NCBI RefSeq assembly: GCF_040807025.1
Contig: NC_090943.1
Location: forward strand, 135,915,950-135,979,949
Source: Struthio camelus
Lineage: Eukaryota > Chordata > Aves > Struthioniformes > Struthionidae
Reading direction: 5' to 3'
DNA length: 64,000 nt
Position numbers and translations under genes: made by a program. Positions 26,541-39,500 of this stretch are shown here, in pieces (position 1 is the stretch's first letter; each line of letters starts with the position of its first letter). The notes under the pieces are model-generated. The model was not told the DNA's origin and did no database searches. It was given only the letters and a program-made list of their open reading frames with translations.

Positions 26541-28012
26541 TCATTTAAAGTATAGAATTATTGTATGAGTAGCTTATGCAAGAATTCTACCAGCAAAAAC
26601 ATATTTCCCTCACTGCAGATATTTTCTATTCATCAATGCCAGTAATAAGATGCCTACGAATGGTATCATTCAATTAATCTGAGGACACAGAACATCACTT
26701 GATAGTCTCTAGCACGCTTTATCAGACCCAGATTATCTAAAGCATTCTGTTTTACCGCAAAACTTCAAGCCAGGAGAAAATAGTTGATTTAATTAAATGT
26801 TGCTCAGCTTGTCTTTCCTAAGAGTTAATTGATTACCTCCCACATTGGCCTCTGAAGGGCATTTGGTGAAACTCACCTTTGGGCAGGTGTCCTTGGGAGA
26901 CTGTAACTCACATAAAGGCTTCTTGAAATTGCAGAAGCGCAACATCCTCCTGGATAGTTACGGTAGTAGATGATTGCCAACGCAGAGAAGCCTTTGGCTC
27001 CCTGCCATTATGTACTGGCCTTCTGTCAATACCCCCTCCCTGCCTAGAACATGTTTATTAATATATCATTGAGTTACAGGACTTGCCTGCCAGGATCCAA
27101 CACTCAAGAGTACAAACCAAGGTACTATTTCTCGTTCCTATTGTATTCACGCTAAGTGCGGCCAATTTTCCCGTGACCCCAAGCAAATACAATAATTCCT
27201 GAAAACTGAATAACTGCTGGGCTTTGGGAAGCAAAAATTTCTGAGGCAAAAGTGTTTTCTTCTACCTCCGAGGGAACAGAAAATGAGCGATGTCTCTACT
27301 GAACGATGAGAACTCGACTTGCAGCAGTATCCGAATGCCAGTATTTCACCAGCAGTGCAAATATTTTCGGCACCTCATGTCAGAGATGATCAACTATTAA
27401 AGTAGATATTTGTGTTAGGACACCATGCAAACATATGTAGTCACCTTAGCCTCCACCTCGGTCTGAGAAAAGTGTCAGCTGTATTTTATTAAGTCATACC
27501 CAGAATTAGGCCATTTACTCCTGCGAAGGGCTGTCATAGGCTTTGCTCCCTGCACTAGTGCTGCTGCCTGCTGTTTCTGCTGAGCGGCTCAGGAGTAAAG
27601 CAGAAGTCCAGCAATTCCTTCAGCCCATTGCCTCCAAACATCTCAAGAGCTGGCATCAGGGAAAGCTAGAGAGATTCAGTTTTATGCCTTTAGGTCCCTC
27701 TTCTCCTACGTGTTTGTTTGCGCTGGTTTTGTGTGGCTACCCTTAACCAAACCACTGAGTTCAGTCTGGTTAATCCCATAACTTCTCTGTGCATATATAT
27801 TCCAAACAGCCACCTTTCCCAGTACTGTGCTGCCTTCTTTTTGTTTGCATAACCCTTGTGAGGTTTGCAGGGTGCATCTAGCTCCCTCGGGGGGGGTGGC
27901 AAAATCACAGCAAATCAAGCTCTTTATAAATTCCCAAAGATCAAAGTTTAGTTATCGTTAGAATGTAAATGTCACAATATTCTGAAACTAGTGCATCAGG
28001 ACAGAACATATC

Positions 28013-28025
28013 TTTTTTTTTTTTT
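28013..28025. repeat. Poly(T) run
   Basis: Thirteen consecutive T bases, then CTTTTG. No associated retroelement body is recognised. Confidence 0.7.
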
Positions 28026-29105
28026 CTTTTGAAATGATCTTTCTCAGCACTTCGAGCCCAGTATAAATACTCTACTCCTACCTGCTCAAATACCATTTAA
28101 AATAAACTAATTCACAAAGTCTTTCTTTTTTAGCTGGGTCCAGCATTCACCTTGTTATTTTATTTAATCCCCTTCTCAAGGCAAAAAAAGGGTTTATTTT
28201 GAGTTGATAAATATCAAGAAGCATGGCTCGTAAGCTGTTTATATATATATTCTCAAATTCCTAAAAGTGTGCCTGCTGGAGAGTATAGGAAGAGAGGATC
28301 CACGTGAGAAAAACAGGAATAGAACATCTGAAGAATCCTCTGTAACTACAAAAATGACGGTCCAGTAAAACCGCTCAGCTTATCCAAGGACACAAACAAC
28401 TGATGATCCTGAAACAGTCAAATTTCTTAGTCTTTGCTTCGGAAATCAGCCCTAAATTGTACCAGAAGTTATTTTTTTCCTAAAGCTCCTCTATGAACAA
28501 ATTGCATGCCAGGTACAAATGTTGATACGAAATGTAATGTCAGAGACCAGCAACTGACAATCTGAACTATCATCAAGCAAATTTTACCAAAGCTACAATA
28601 CCTAGCAAGCATTTTTCATGCCAGAATTTTTCTCATTTTTAAGCCCATCAGGGTAATGTAGTTCAGCTGAGATGTTTCAGAGGCCAGCATAAGGTAATTT
28701 TCTCTACTTTAAATACCTACTTAGTGGGAATTCTTTTCCAGAAATGGCTTTGATATAGTACTTTTTACTGGCTTCCTTTTTAGTGTTAAGAGTTTTTTTC
28801 TTTTTACATATAAACTGTAGAGCAGAAATGGGAAAGTTTCTAAATTTCTTTGAAACCCCCCCTTTTTTTGGTGATTTTCACTCATCTACTTGCCTTTTCT
28901 TGGTATAATTCACAGAGTGTCTCAAAAATGCTACTAACAAAAAACACTTCTGAAATCCAAACCAAGTATGTATGCAAACCACCATTACCTTGAGGCTGAT
29001 GCAGGTCTCACTCATGGAGAAACAGGCACAGCCAGTGTAAAATTCTTAGAGGAAAAAGCCCAACAAAACATAGAAATCCAAGGGAACGTGACAAATGAAA
29101 ATAGA

Positions 29106-29115
29106 CCCCCCCCCC
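29106..29115. repeat. Poly(C) run, C10
   Basis: Ten consecutive C bases in an otherwise A-rich context, an error-prone spot for sequencing. Confidence 0.8.
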
Positions 29116-30492
29116 AAAATCTGAAAAATATTACAGAGATCAGAGAAGAGAGAGGGGAAGAGGGAATAAACGTCAACTTCAGGCTTATTTTCTCTCTCTG
29201 TTTTGAGAGACAAGGAAAGTAAACTACTTTGTGAGGTGCTTAAATCATGACCTGCAGATATCTCCTCTAGTGTGAGATACGATACATGTTATCAGCTCAT
29301 GTTTATCCTTTTCTACTGCAGTAAGTCAATTAAACTAACAGGATTGAGGTTTCCAAGGATGTATTGCATTAACCACTGGCTGCAGGAATCACGCAGTGAT
29401 GATATGAGGTAAGAAAGACTGGGATATTGCACTATTACTTAAACCCAGCAAGTAGAAACAGTCATCCACACATCTAACCGGTATAATAAATGATTAATTG
29501 AACTAGGCAGTTCGGACTGAGGTAAACATTTATTCATCTCAACAGGACTGTAAAGGAAGATGTTAATATTTTGGAGTTAAAATCTTTAAAACTATAAATG
29601 AGCCCTGTGCTTAGGTGGTGCTGTTTGTTATCGACCAGTAAGATGGCTACATACTAAGTAGGCATTTTATGACAACAGAAAAAAAGAAAGAGAAAAAAAA
29701 AAACCCACACCAGCAACTTTCAAAAATTTTTCCACAGTCATGAAAATCCCATTTCCAAGAATGTGGGATCATGCTTAGGATCTAAAAGTATTTCAAATAC
29801 CTTTGAAAATATTTAAATCATGTTGATCATTTTAAGCTAATTTGCTTCTCCAGCCAAATAAATACAAAGGCAAAGGAGGAGAAGGTCAGTGCAGGAAATA
29901 GCCTTGGGTGTCAGGAATTTCTGGATCACAATCTTTCACTATAAACAGAAAAAATCCGTATTTTAAATTGTACCTCTTTACACACCAAAATTTGCAAGCC
30001 TGCTGAGCTCTGGTGTGTGGCTGCCAATGGGGATATCCCCACAGGGTCCCGATTCAGGACAGAAATCCTGAAGAGCGGTAATATTTTTAATATTACTGCC
30101 TGGAGAGTCTCACAATATTCTGGGGCTATGAAAACAAAGCATCTGGAAGCTGATAAAAATTGGCAGACCACAGGTAATCACCTGCTAATAAAGAAGTGTA
30201 AAACTGAAAGGTGAGGAGGTGCTTGCAGGTCAGCCTCTTGTGTCCTGGACTGCATGCACAGCAAGCACGGCATTGCTACAGCCATGTTAGCCTAGGGATA
30301 TAAGTGAGACTAGGTTTACAGAGACCGATAATAATAGCTTTTACTAGGTCAACATTAATATCTTAGCATCTTGTCAGATATCTTGTATCTTCAAGTTTAC
30401 TAATTCTCCTGTCGTGTCACCTGATTTAATAAAATTTACCTTCTTCCCACATTCATCATCCTGCATCAACACAGAATTTGGCCTCGCTGCTG

Positions 30493-30518
30493 CTTCTTCT
30501 TCTTCTTTTTTTTTTTTT
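30493..30518. repeat. (CTT)n followed by T13
   Basis: Four CTT units run into thirteen T bases, a pyrimidine-only tract. Confidence 0.75.
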
Positions 30519-31559
30519 AAACCGTCATTCAGAGACGTAAGCACATTGTTCCTCAGAGTTTAAGCTTAAAAATTAACCTCAGAAGAGTTATCACTGCACC
30601 TCTTTTGGGTGTATTACTCCCAAAAGACGCTTTCTAGACAAGCATGAAAACGTGACTGCTGTCCACAAAACACGAGCAGGGAGTTAGAGAGCATAGTGTG
30701 TGAATCAACAAGATCAGCAACAAAAAGCACTGCCCTGCCTCTAAGATCTTTTTGAATTTAAAATTGACGGAGAAATCCCACCTCCACTGAGATTAATAGC
30801 AGAACTGCCACTGTCTTCAGATGAGACAACATTTCCCCTGGGATGAGTAGAAAGCACATAACTAAATTCAACTTGGCCACGCTGTATTTGGCAGATCTTC
30901 TTTACGTTATCTTTAGGGCCCCTTAAAAATAGGCACCATATTACTGTGTAGTGCAAGCTCCATACAGCAAGAGCAACAGAAGCTGGCCTGCAGCGACACT
31001 GAGGCAATATCAAGAAATTCATATATTGGTAAATTCAGTCCTGTTTTACTACTGAAATCTTGAATGGGAGTGTTAATAGCAATTAGAGACATTTATTACA
31101 GAAATTTACAGAATTCATTACAATTTTGTATGAAAAAAACCAGGCTGTCCAGACTATACGTTTTTACGCATTTTGGCTTGAACATTTTAAGAAATATTTG
31201 TGATCTTAATTAGCTGAGGTTTTTGTGTATTCATTGCACTGCAGCCAAAATTATGCCTTGTAACAACTCTGATAATATTTGCAAAGGAAACAAAGATTCA
31301 AGCGCTATTTTCACTTGGCTTGTTTTTTGTTTCTTGGGTTTTTTTGTTATTATTATTTTTCAGATTCTGCTCATATTTCTGAAGTTTTTTTCTTATGCAG
31401 ATAAACACTATCTAATTACACCATCATATCATAGTTGCTGTGTAGCAGGCAGCTTGAGTTGTCTAGTTTCAGCCTCCATTATTATAAACTAAATTGTGCA
31501 TTAATATCACTACAGAGCAGGTATGGAGAGGTAGGAATACGACCAATTACTGCAATGCT

Positions 31560-31770
31560 GCAATATGGCTCATGTTGAAATGGCTCAGTGATAAAAAGGT
31601 TAATTAACTGTGATCTATATTGTATTGATCTATACAATCATAAAATCACCAGAGTTTGGAACAAGTTAATTTGTTTTTAATAGGTTCTGCCTGAAAGATT
31701 AGCAATTACAGTCATAGACCAATTATTGAATGAAAGGATAGTTAATTTAAAAACAAAGCAGTCACAGAAT
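31560..31770. promoter_or_regulatory. Possible conserved non-coding element with TTAATTAA and ATTA cores
   Basis: This AT-rich segment contains the palindrome gttaattaac at 31599-31608, several ATTA/TAAT cores and no simple repeat. It is enhancer-like in composition only. Confidence 0.2.
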
Positions 31771-32057
31771 AGTTCATTAGGAAGTCCACTAAGTCAAATC
31801 AAAGGTGAATTTGTATTTATACAACAATGAAACCTCAGTAGCACCCAAGACAGGTGAAATTTCAAGGCTCTTCCAACTCTAAACTCACATTCACATTCTT
31901 CAGGTTTCCAGAAACATTTATATTTTGGCTTAACATGTTGCAAATGCAGTCCCAAAGCTGACTTGTTGATTTAAGTGGACAATGTTAATATTCCTTCTGT
32001 GCCGTGTGGGAGTGAGAAAGCACCTTTTCTCTACCAAAATAATAAAAGGGCTTCTTC

Positions 32058-32093
32058 CCTTTGCCTTTGCCTTTGCCTTTGCCTTTGCCTTTC
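32058..32093. repeat. (CCTTTG)n hexanucleotide repeat
   Basis: Five perfect CCTTTG units (32058-32087) and one with G changed to C. A pure hexamer array may vary in length. Confidence 0.9.
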
Positions 32094-33415
32094 CTCAACT
32101 TCTTTAGGTGAAATTAACTTCATGTCATAGAAAATTTAAGATTTGGTTTCATGAATCCATCCTGAGAAGACACAGAAAAGACAATACATTGTAAGCCCAT
32201 AGGTAAATGCCAGAAGGCTCTGGAGAGCAAGTTTGTGGGAAGATTTTCTTGACAAAGCCAATAGCTTTTGACAGATATACTACTAGTTAAACAGGCAAGG
32301 GCAAAAAGTTTAATTTCATTTGTTCAAATACATTCTCTCTGCATTTATGCAAATAGAGATGAGCAGGAAGAACGTGACATGCAGAGGTCAGGATAGCTGA
32401 GAGATGAAGGGAGCCCCCATCAACATTAAGTGGACACTTGTACACAGATAGCATAGGATTATGTCTCCATTATGCTGAGAATAACTTTTTTCTTACCATA
32501 TTCCTATGGATCCTCAGAGAAAGAGAATGCGATGGCAGAAACATGCTCAAGACACAGTTGTACTAACATTTCTGCTATGGTGATGCTTTGTGGAGGTTTC
32601 TATAATAAGCGGTTACTAGAGAGGACCTAACCTCTCCTAAAGCCTTGTACAGCAGGAACCGTGACTTTAGGGCTAGATTTCTGAAGGAACTTAAGAGAAA
32701 GGGAGCCATAATGAGAAAGTAATGATTATAATGGATGAATGGAGACTGATAAACACTGTGCCTTTCTTTAAAAGATCTCTGAGGACAACATTGATGGTTA
32801 CAGATGCGTCAGTCCCCAGAACTGTACCACTAGGGTCCCGTGCAATAATTTAACGTGAACTTATAAAATAACTCATTTAAGAGAAACTTGTAAAAGGTTA
32901 ACGGTAAAAAAATGGTCAATCTCATGAGTGGCAATTGCTTAACAACTTCAAAGAGCCTTTTTTTTTTTTTTGGCTAAAAGAATCAACAAAATCTGAAGCT
33001 AGAGCAAAGTGATTTTAGTTCCTCCAGAGATGGTAAAGAGCATGACGAAAGTCACAGGCTCCAATGAAACAAGTGTGTGGGCAGAACAATGTCTGGTGAG
33101 GTTTGCTGTCAAAAATCCAAGGTAATGCACATTTGAGAAAGGTCTTGAATAACGTGCACCTGTAATCAGATACGAAGTCAGATGAAGACATCCAGGAAAA
33201 AATAGTTCCGAGTAAGGACTGGAAGGAATGGAAAAATCTGCTCAGTGCATGACCTTGGACAAAGCAAGGAGAAGGTTTGGCTGAGCTCAGATACCACACT
33301 CTCACTGCAGTTGACCTGGTATAACTGCACATATAATCCTTTTAGCCGCATTCTGTCACCAGGATCTAGGTTAGCCTAAACACTTTCAATAAGGTGTTGC
33401 TGTCTTTTTGTTGGT

Positions 33416-33448
33416 GTTTTTGTTTTGTTTTGTTTTGTTTTTGTTTTG
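33416..33448. repeat. (TTTTG)n repeat
   Basis: About six TTTTG units with one extra T in two places. No SINE or LINE body is recognised next to it. Confidence 0.8.
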
Positions 33449-34673
33449 ACCTGGATCATTTTGACTGAAGCGGGTTAGGGATCACTTGTGTTTATGCGCT
33501 GAAATATCTGGTGACAGCCCTGCCCTATAAATGGCTGGAAAGGGCAGGAAGCTGTGGTTGGGCTGGTGGGGGGAGCTAAGCTCCATCACGGCCTGTAAAG
33601 CTTGACCATCTCCTAAGCGCATGCAAAGGCTGCACAAAAACAAAAAAATAACATTAGTGCTACATGCATCTGTGGCATATGCGTGGATAACAGAGGCTTC
33701 TCATCTTGTCTGTGGTATTCAGTTCTGCTAGGACTCTCTGGAGCAGGTGAGATGATGATAAAAAAAAACTGTTCATCTGAAATCTGTTTAGTTTGCCCAA
33801 GAAAAGGTTAAGGGCAGACAAGATCACAGTCTCTGCACCTACACAGAGAGAAAAACTTTGGTCATGGGCTTTTCAGCTTTGTATGACAGTAGCCTAGGGC
33901 TGCTCTTCAGAGCTGGACAAAATCAGATTGGAAAGGAGATTACAATTTTTCTAAGCGGGGGTTATAAACCACTGAAATGATTTAGTAAATGCTATTGTGG
34001 GTTCTCCATCACTGCCTTTGTTTACATAAAAATAGGATTTCTTGACTGAAATATAGGCTGCAATTCAAAAAGGAATTAATTTGTGCCTGGTTATGATTGG
34101 TGTTATGGAGAAAGCCAGACAAAACAATTGCTGTGATCTCATCTGGCCTAAAAGTTGATGGATCTGTAAAAAAAAATAAAACAACATAACAAAAATCACT
34201 AAGGAGGACTGAATTTCTGGAGGTCACGTTTCACCATGGCACTTTCCAGGAATGCAAGTTCATATCTGCAACAATAGTGCTGAATTTATTAAAAACACCA
34301 TATAAGGAGGCAAATTACTTTTTAAAGAAAGTAATTATTGTAACTCTTGAATGAAATCATAGCCTCAGTGGCAGAAATGACAGAAGCTCCCTTTCTGCAA
34401 TGGCTCAGAACTTCCCCTCCTTTACCTTCCTTTCCGAACTACAAGCCTTTCTCATTCTGCATTATTTTACAGAGGATGCCTGGGATTTTCATTCTGCAGA
34501 TTGAGGTATTTCTTTTGGAAATGAAAAAAACAATATATATAGGCTGTATGGTTGGCTTTGCTCTGATGATCTCTTAAAGTCAGTGATAAAATAAATGGAG
34601 AGCTGTCACTGATAACTTTCAACTACAGAGAGGTGCAGTTACATCAGTGTAGTAGAGTCAGCAGCAAAGTTTT

Positions 34674-34707
34674 TGTTTGCTTGCTTGCTTGTTTATTTGT
34701 TTGTTTA
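34674..34707. repeat. (GCTT)n/(GTTT)n tetranucleotide repeat
   Basis: Tandem tetramers change from GCTT to GTTT/ATTT along the array, showing point mutation followed by expansion. Confidence 0.75.
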
Positions 34708-35428
34708 AAGCCTATGACTGAGAAGGCCTCAAAATCAAAGTGCAAAACAGAGTACATGCAAAGAATCACTGCTAATACCCCAGAAATTTAACAACTCATG
34801 GAAAGAAAATTGATTAGTTTTCAATACAGTTAAAAATACATTAAGCAAAAATGTGAATTAAGTTTACAAAGCACTGGAATGACAACAGCCTTCTTTATAG
34901 CAAGGCTACAGTATCTTTACTGTGTAGAAATGCTCAAAATTTCTATTTTTGATCAGAAAAATTCTGGGATCTCAGCAACGCAAAGCTATGTCGCTGCATT
35001 TTGGCATACTGATGCAGTGTTAAGTCAGTGCACTTACTGAATTGCCAGAGACAGTTCACATAGCATGCAAGTAACCCAGAAAGGTCTGCTCACCAAATCC
35101 TGACCAGGCCTCACTCTGCCCAGCTGAAATGTAGCATGACAACACATTCACATTTCAAGGTGGGACTTTGTTTGATGACATAGTCAACCAAATTCCACCT
35201 CTCCATGGTCACTTAGGGTGCCCACACGTAGCTTCACAAGTCAGCTGCTCTGCAATCCAAAAACTGATCTGTAGAAAGAAACATCAGAAGTTTCCCTTTA
35301 CGTAGAGTGGCTTACATATAATAAAAATGTACATATTTTACAACATTGTATATGAACATAGATACATTTTCTGTAGCGTGAGCATTCCTAGCAAGCCAAA
35401 GGAGATGGCAAATAGTCACAGTTCCTAA

Positions 35429-35992
35429 TTATTTTCCAGAGTCTTCCTTCTCATTTGTTGCTACAGAGAACAAATCTCTAGGTTTTGTAGATTCTTCTTG
35501 GAAAGAACTGAAGAAAAGAGGAGTTGTAACTGATGTGAATGCCTGTCTGAGTTTATGGATTAGCCTGAAACAACAGCTGGCAGCTGTGCCGGCAAAAGCA
35601 ATCCTATCCCAGAAAAGCTCTTCTCCAGTAAAGACTGAGATCACAAAAATCAGTTTATAAAGAAATCTGAAAGGTCCCATAAAGTAGAAGACCCAACACT
35701 TGCAGCTGGGGGGACACCCGCTAGCTGCCATGGAGCTGTGGCCTTGGGGACCGAGGACAGAGGGGGCTCCTGAACCCCGATCGCTGGAGCTCTGCCAAGC
35801 GTCCGTGCTCTGGCAGGGCTGGGAGGTGTGGAGAGCTGCGGCCGCCTCGGCTCCTGGCTGTCCATCAGCAGCTCTTGTAGGCAGCTGAAGAGCAATGTAC
35901 AGGAGCGTAATGCTTTCCACCGAGGCGGCCTGACCACAGAGCATTTTGCTTTTGGTGAATATGAACTCGACAGTCTCCAACAATCTGCCCAT
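35429..35992 (-). other. Unrecognised 187-codon open frame, status doubtful
   Basis: From the ATG at 35990-35992 (MGRLLETVEF) to a stop at 35429. The product has a GC-rich, Ala/Ser/Pro-rich middle and then a hydrophobic stretch (about residues 105-130) and a charged tail ending NEKEDSGK. I recognise no family. It is the longest frame in the window after FAM110B, but a frame this long is expected about once by chance in 64 kb, and it lies partly in GC-rich DNA. No polyadenylation or splice signals tie it to a transcript. It overlaps another frame on the same strand. Confidence 0.12.
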
Positions 35993-36066
35993 TTTCGGCA
36001 CAAGCCGCTTCCTTGGTAGCAGATGCCAACAGACACATCAGTGCCTACCACTGCTTCACTGTCCAT
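35650..36066 (-). other. Second unrecognised open frame, 138 codons, overlapping the previous one
   Basis: From an ATG at 36064-36066 in a strong context (G at -3 and G at +4). The product begins MDSEAVVGTDVSVGICYQG and is Pro/Ala/Ser-rich, a composition expected of GC-rich non-coding DNA. It overlaps the 187-codon frame in another register, so at most one can be coding. No homology is recognised. Confidence 0.1.
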
Positions 36067-36218
36067 TGCAGACTGTATGAAAGCAGACAAAACAGCATAT
36101 AAATAAATACCTTCATGTTTCCAGAGTATATGCTATCACAGGCAACGTAAGTGATTTGTTGTGGTGCAAGAGTTGTCAAGAAAGAATTAAATCTGTATTG
36201 CTAAACATCACTATAACG

Positions 36219-36266
36219 TAAGAGCGCACAGCAGCGCCGCGAGAGACGACCGCGCACAGCTGCAAC
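36219..36266. promoter_or_regulatory. Small CpG cluster, possible promoter of an unassigned transcript
   Basis: About eight CpGs fall within roughly 40 bases (gagcgcacagcagcgccgcg and following) in a region otherwise nearly free of CpG. It sits between minus-strand open frames to its left and a small plus-strand open frame to its right. A lncRNA promoter is possible; no transcript evidence is available. Confidence 0.25.
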
Positions 36267-36348
36267 TGCTTTTGTTTTCTGAAGGAGACTCATCTTTGGG
36301 AAACAGGACAAAGAGAGCTTTGTAAAGCAGCCATTTGAAAGCAGCAAC

Positions 36349-36522
36349 ATGGACAAAATACCTATTTATTTTAAAGACGGAGCTACTCTGTTCATGAGCA
36401 GCAAAGTCTTTGTGGTGGCGTGCGATAGTGGGGGCTGGACCCCAGCACAGGAGGGCCGTTCAGCTCCGCGTTCCTTAGAAACTGCAAATCACTGGAAGTG
36501 CAGATTGACGGCTTCTTCATGA
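36349..36522 (+). other. Small open frame of 57 codons next to the CpG cluster
   Basis: The ATG at 36349-36351 has A at -3 and G at +4, a strong initiation context, and starts MDKIPIYFKDGATLF; the stop is TGA at 36520-36522. It begins about 85 bases right of the CpG cluster. There is no recognised homology, and chance is the default explanation for a frame this short. Confidence 0.1.
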
Positions 36523-39500
36523 CTCACTTGTCAATCAAATTCTTTGCTAAAAATAATGCAGAACTGTTTCAAGTGAATTAACCTATTCAGGGTTCCTCAA
36601 ACTTGAAAGTGGCTTTTCTTTCCCTACTCTGCACAAAGTTTTCTCAGCATCAGTTCTATTTTGCACTTTTGAAAAATAAACAGGGCTCAAAATGACTTAT
36701 TTCTTATGGGAGAATGGTCTGTTGGGAATACATTACATGTTCCATTTACTAATCAGAATCTTCTGATCATTTTTACTATGCATTGCAAATGCAGGCAGCC
36801 TGGGTAACATCTGCAGCACTCAGATAGACTGGAATTGCTCCAAAAGTGCTTCTCAAAAATCTGTTTCTATAATTTCTCATATATTTTCTATTTCTCCATC
36901 ATGGTCACTAATGCATATTTAGCCAATGGACTAACTACCGGAATAGCGATAGTTTATTTAATAGAGTTATTTATGCCATAGTGTTAACATATAATTAACC
37001 ATATCTTTCACGTTGCCTAGAAAAAGTTGCCTAGGAAAAATAAATGTTTCAACCTGAGAAAACTCAAAGACTAAAAATTTCAAGGAAGAGAGAGAAATGG
37101 CCTTAGCTTAAGTTAATAAAAGCAACAAAATTACTCAAATGTTAATGATATACTTATGAAACAGTTTCATATGGCTTGCCAGAAATAAAGCGGAGAGCCA
37201 GAGTGTCGGTCAGGAAAATTTCAAGGATGATCCAAACTGACAGACAGTGTCAGCTATAATATCTTCTTTCACCATGCAGCATGAGACTGATGACATTCAG
37301 GAGAAAGGATGTTCAGCCCCTGAGCACCTCACATGAAAACACATGGGCCTGGGAAAGAAACAGCAGTAGTGAAGCAAAGGGGAAATGTGGAGCAAAAAGC
37401 ATCACTCCATGGAAATGTACCTTCTGCAGTGCAGTGGGGAGGGACGCATGAGGACACGGCCGAACAGCAAGGCTCCTGTATGTGCCGCATAGCCGCACAC
37501 CCACTGAATTGCTGTAGAAAGTCTGCTTATTTGCAGCAGCAGCTATGCTGGCGGTGCCGTGCAGGGCAGGACTGAAAAAAGTGGCAATTTACTTTCACCA
37601 GAATCTCTAAGGGAGCCTGGGATTAGCATCTCTTTCAAAGGAGCTAGTACTTTCTTTCCAAAATGTTTAAAAGGCCACAGCTCCCACCTCCACTATTGCA
37701 CATCAGTGCCTCCCCCAGCGGGGGTGGTTTTTGAAGGGAACTAACTGAGGATGATTTCCAAGGCTCCTGAACCCTTTCACTCTCATCTCCGCTATGTTTT
37801 ACTGCCGAGAGTACAAAGACCTTCAGTATTCTTATCTTGCCATTCCCAATTTAGGAGAATGAGAGGAGCATTACAACTGAGTCTTTAGGGACATATCTTG
37901 AGCGTGGCAAATAAAAACTAAAAAGCTGCCATTAGGGGCTATGTGCAGTCGGGTCTTTTAGGAGCGCTGAAGAGGAAAACTGTTCAACATCCCTGGTCCG
38001 AAAAGCTTGTTCATTTAAATGCAGGGACTAGCTCTGCTCCTGCAGACTGTTCCTCGGGAAGACCTCACGGTCGCACTGTCATGGCTAATGTTATTTTCAG
38101 ATTGCGTTTCTACTGCCCTTTCTGTTCTCCTGCAGACCATGTGCTAAAACAGCAATTTCTTCCCATGCTGTTCCCCCTGCACCACACAGGACATGAGCAG
38201 GATATGCTAGCATCAAGGTCACTCTAAAAATTCCTGTTCTGTCTTCTGCTTCCTTGCTTTAATGGTTTTATAGACAGCAAACCTATCACTTAATTCTGGA
38301 GCTGAAAATCTTGCTCATAGCTGTTGAGAAAGATACATGTGCAAAAGTCAACATAGCCTAGGAAAAGTTTCTGTATGCTTTTTCTTTTTTAAATCACATT
38401 TTTTCTGAAAAGGTTCAACTGTTCCATCCAGCACAGTTAAAAAATAGTAGATGGTTTTAATACCTGCCAGGTATTAGCCAGAGCTATTTCTTTGACTTAA
38501 AATTTCTAGAAAAGTAAAACAGACAAACCTCTGTTGCCCTGCCTCCCTCCCCTCCCAGCAAATGCCTACATGTAAACGTGTGGCTAAAAATGATTCTTAA
38601 AAATGGCTGAATTAAAAATATATTAAATTCCTGTCTATGGTTATGTTTTTGTAGAGTTAGTCCATTCCAGTGTACCAGGCTTCCCGATGTCTGGCATGCT
38701 GTGTTGTATCTCAGAAAGGGTTGATGCAGCTATAGGACTTTATTACCCTAAGTTACACAGACGGCTTCCTTCAATCAGCCCATCAGACTACTGACTTTTG
38801 CTTGGCATCTAGTGAAGCTGAGTGCTCTGTCATGATTTGAACCATGTGAAATGCCATTTTTTATTTATTGAAACACGTGGTCAGGAAACCCCTTTCCATA
38901 TGCTTTCAACACATTCCACAGTTTCATGGCATTATACATCTGTTTACTCTGCAGACCAGCAAAAATCCTTCACGTCCCTGAACACCAGCTCTTTATGGTC
39001 CTTGAGTGCTGATTAGCCCATTAGAAAAATCTCTAACTCCATGCCACAACTGCCTTTGTATGTTAAATCATACTTACGAGAAGGCAGAGCCACATACACT
39101 GGTCTGCTGTATTTGTTACCAGCAACTGGTTTGTGGTGGCATTGACACAAGCGTTTCTTATAGCAAGGCTTGCTCTCTTGTTTCAGGTGGAGCAGTGCCA
39201 GCGTGTGAATTCTTTCACGGTGCAACACAGAGGGTTGCAGAGCCCCTTCCCTCCTACAGTCTGACCCATAGGAGCGCAAGACCAGGGCTGAATTTCTGAC
39301 TGGTGAATCTGCCCCAGAGCCTGGGTGGAGGAAAGCCTTCCCTCAGCGGGGGACTTATCGCAGCAGAGTGCCAAAGCACTGGGAGGTCCAAGGACCAGCC
39401 TCTGCCTCGAACATTTCAAAAATGACCCCTTGAATAAACAGACCCCAACACACTTTTGATGTCACAGCTGACTACTTTGCACCAGTTTTCTCTGGTGCTT

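Larger units (their letters stand above)
19801..35428. other. Intergenic DNA, no gene recognised
   Basis: No coding exon, RNA gene or transposon with recognisable blocks is seen. The stretch contains a 40-bp tandem duplication (23581-23651), a GATA repeat (24023-24036), AT-rich homeodomain-motif clusters (26260-26540 and 31560-31770), a C10 run (29106-29115), CTT/T and CCTTTG repeats, and TTTTG and GTTT repeats. The region 24045-24461 is open on both strands for about 130 codons, but neither product resembles a known protein and the plus-strand frame opens at TTG. Confidence 0.55.
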
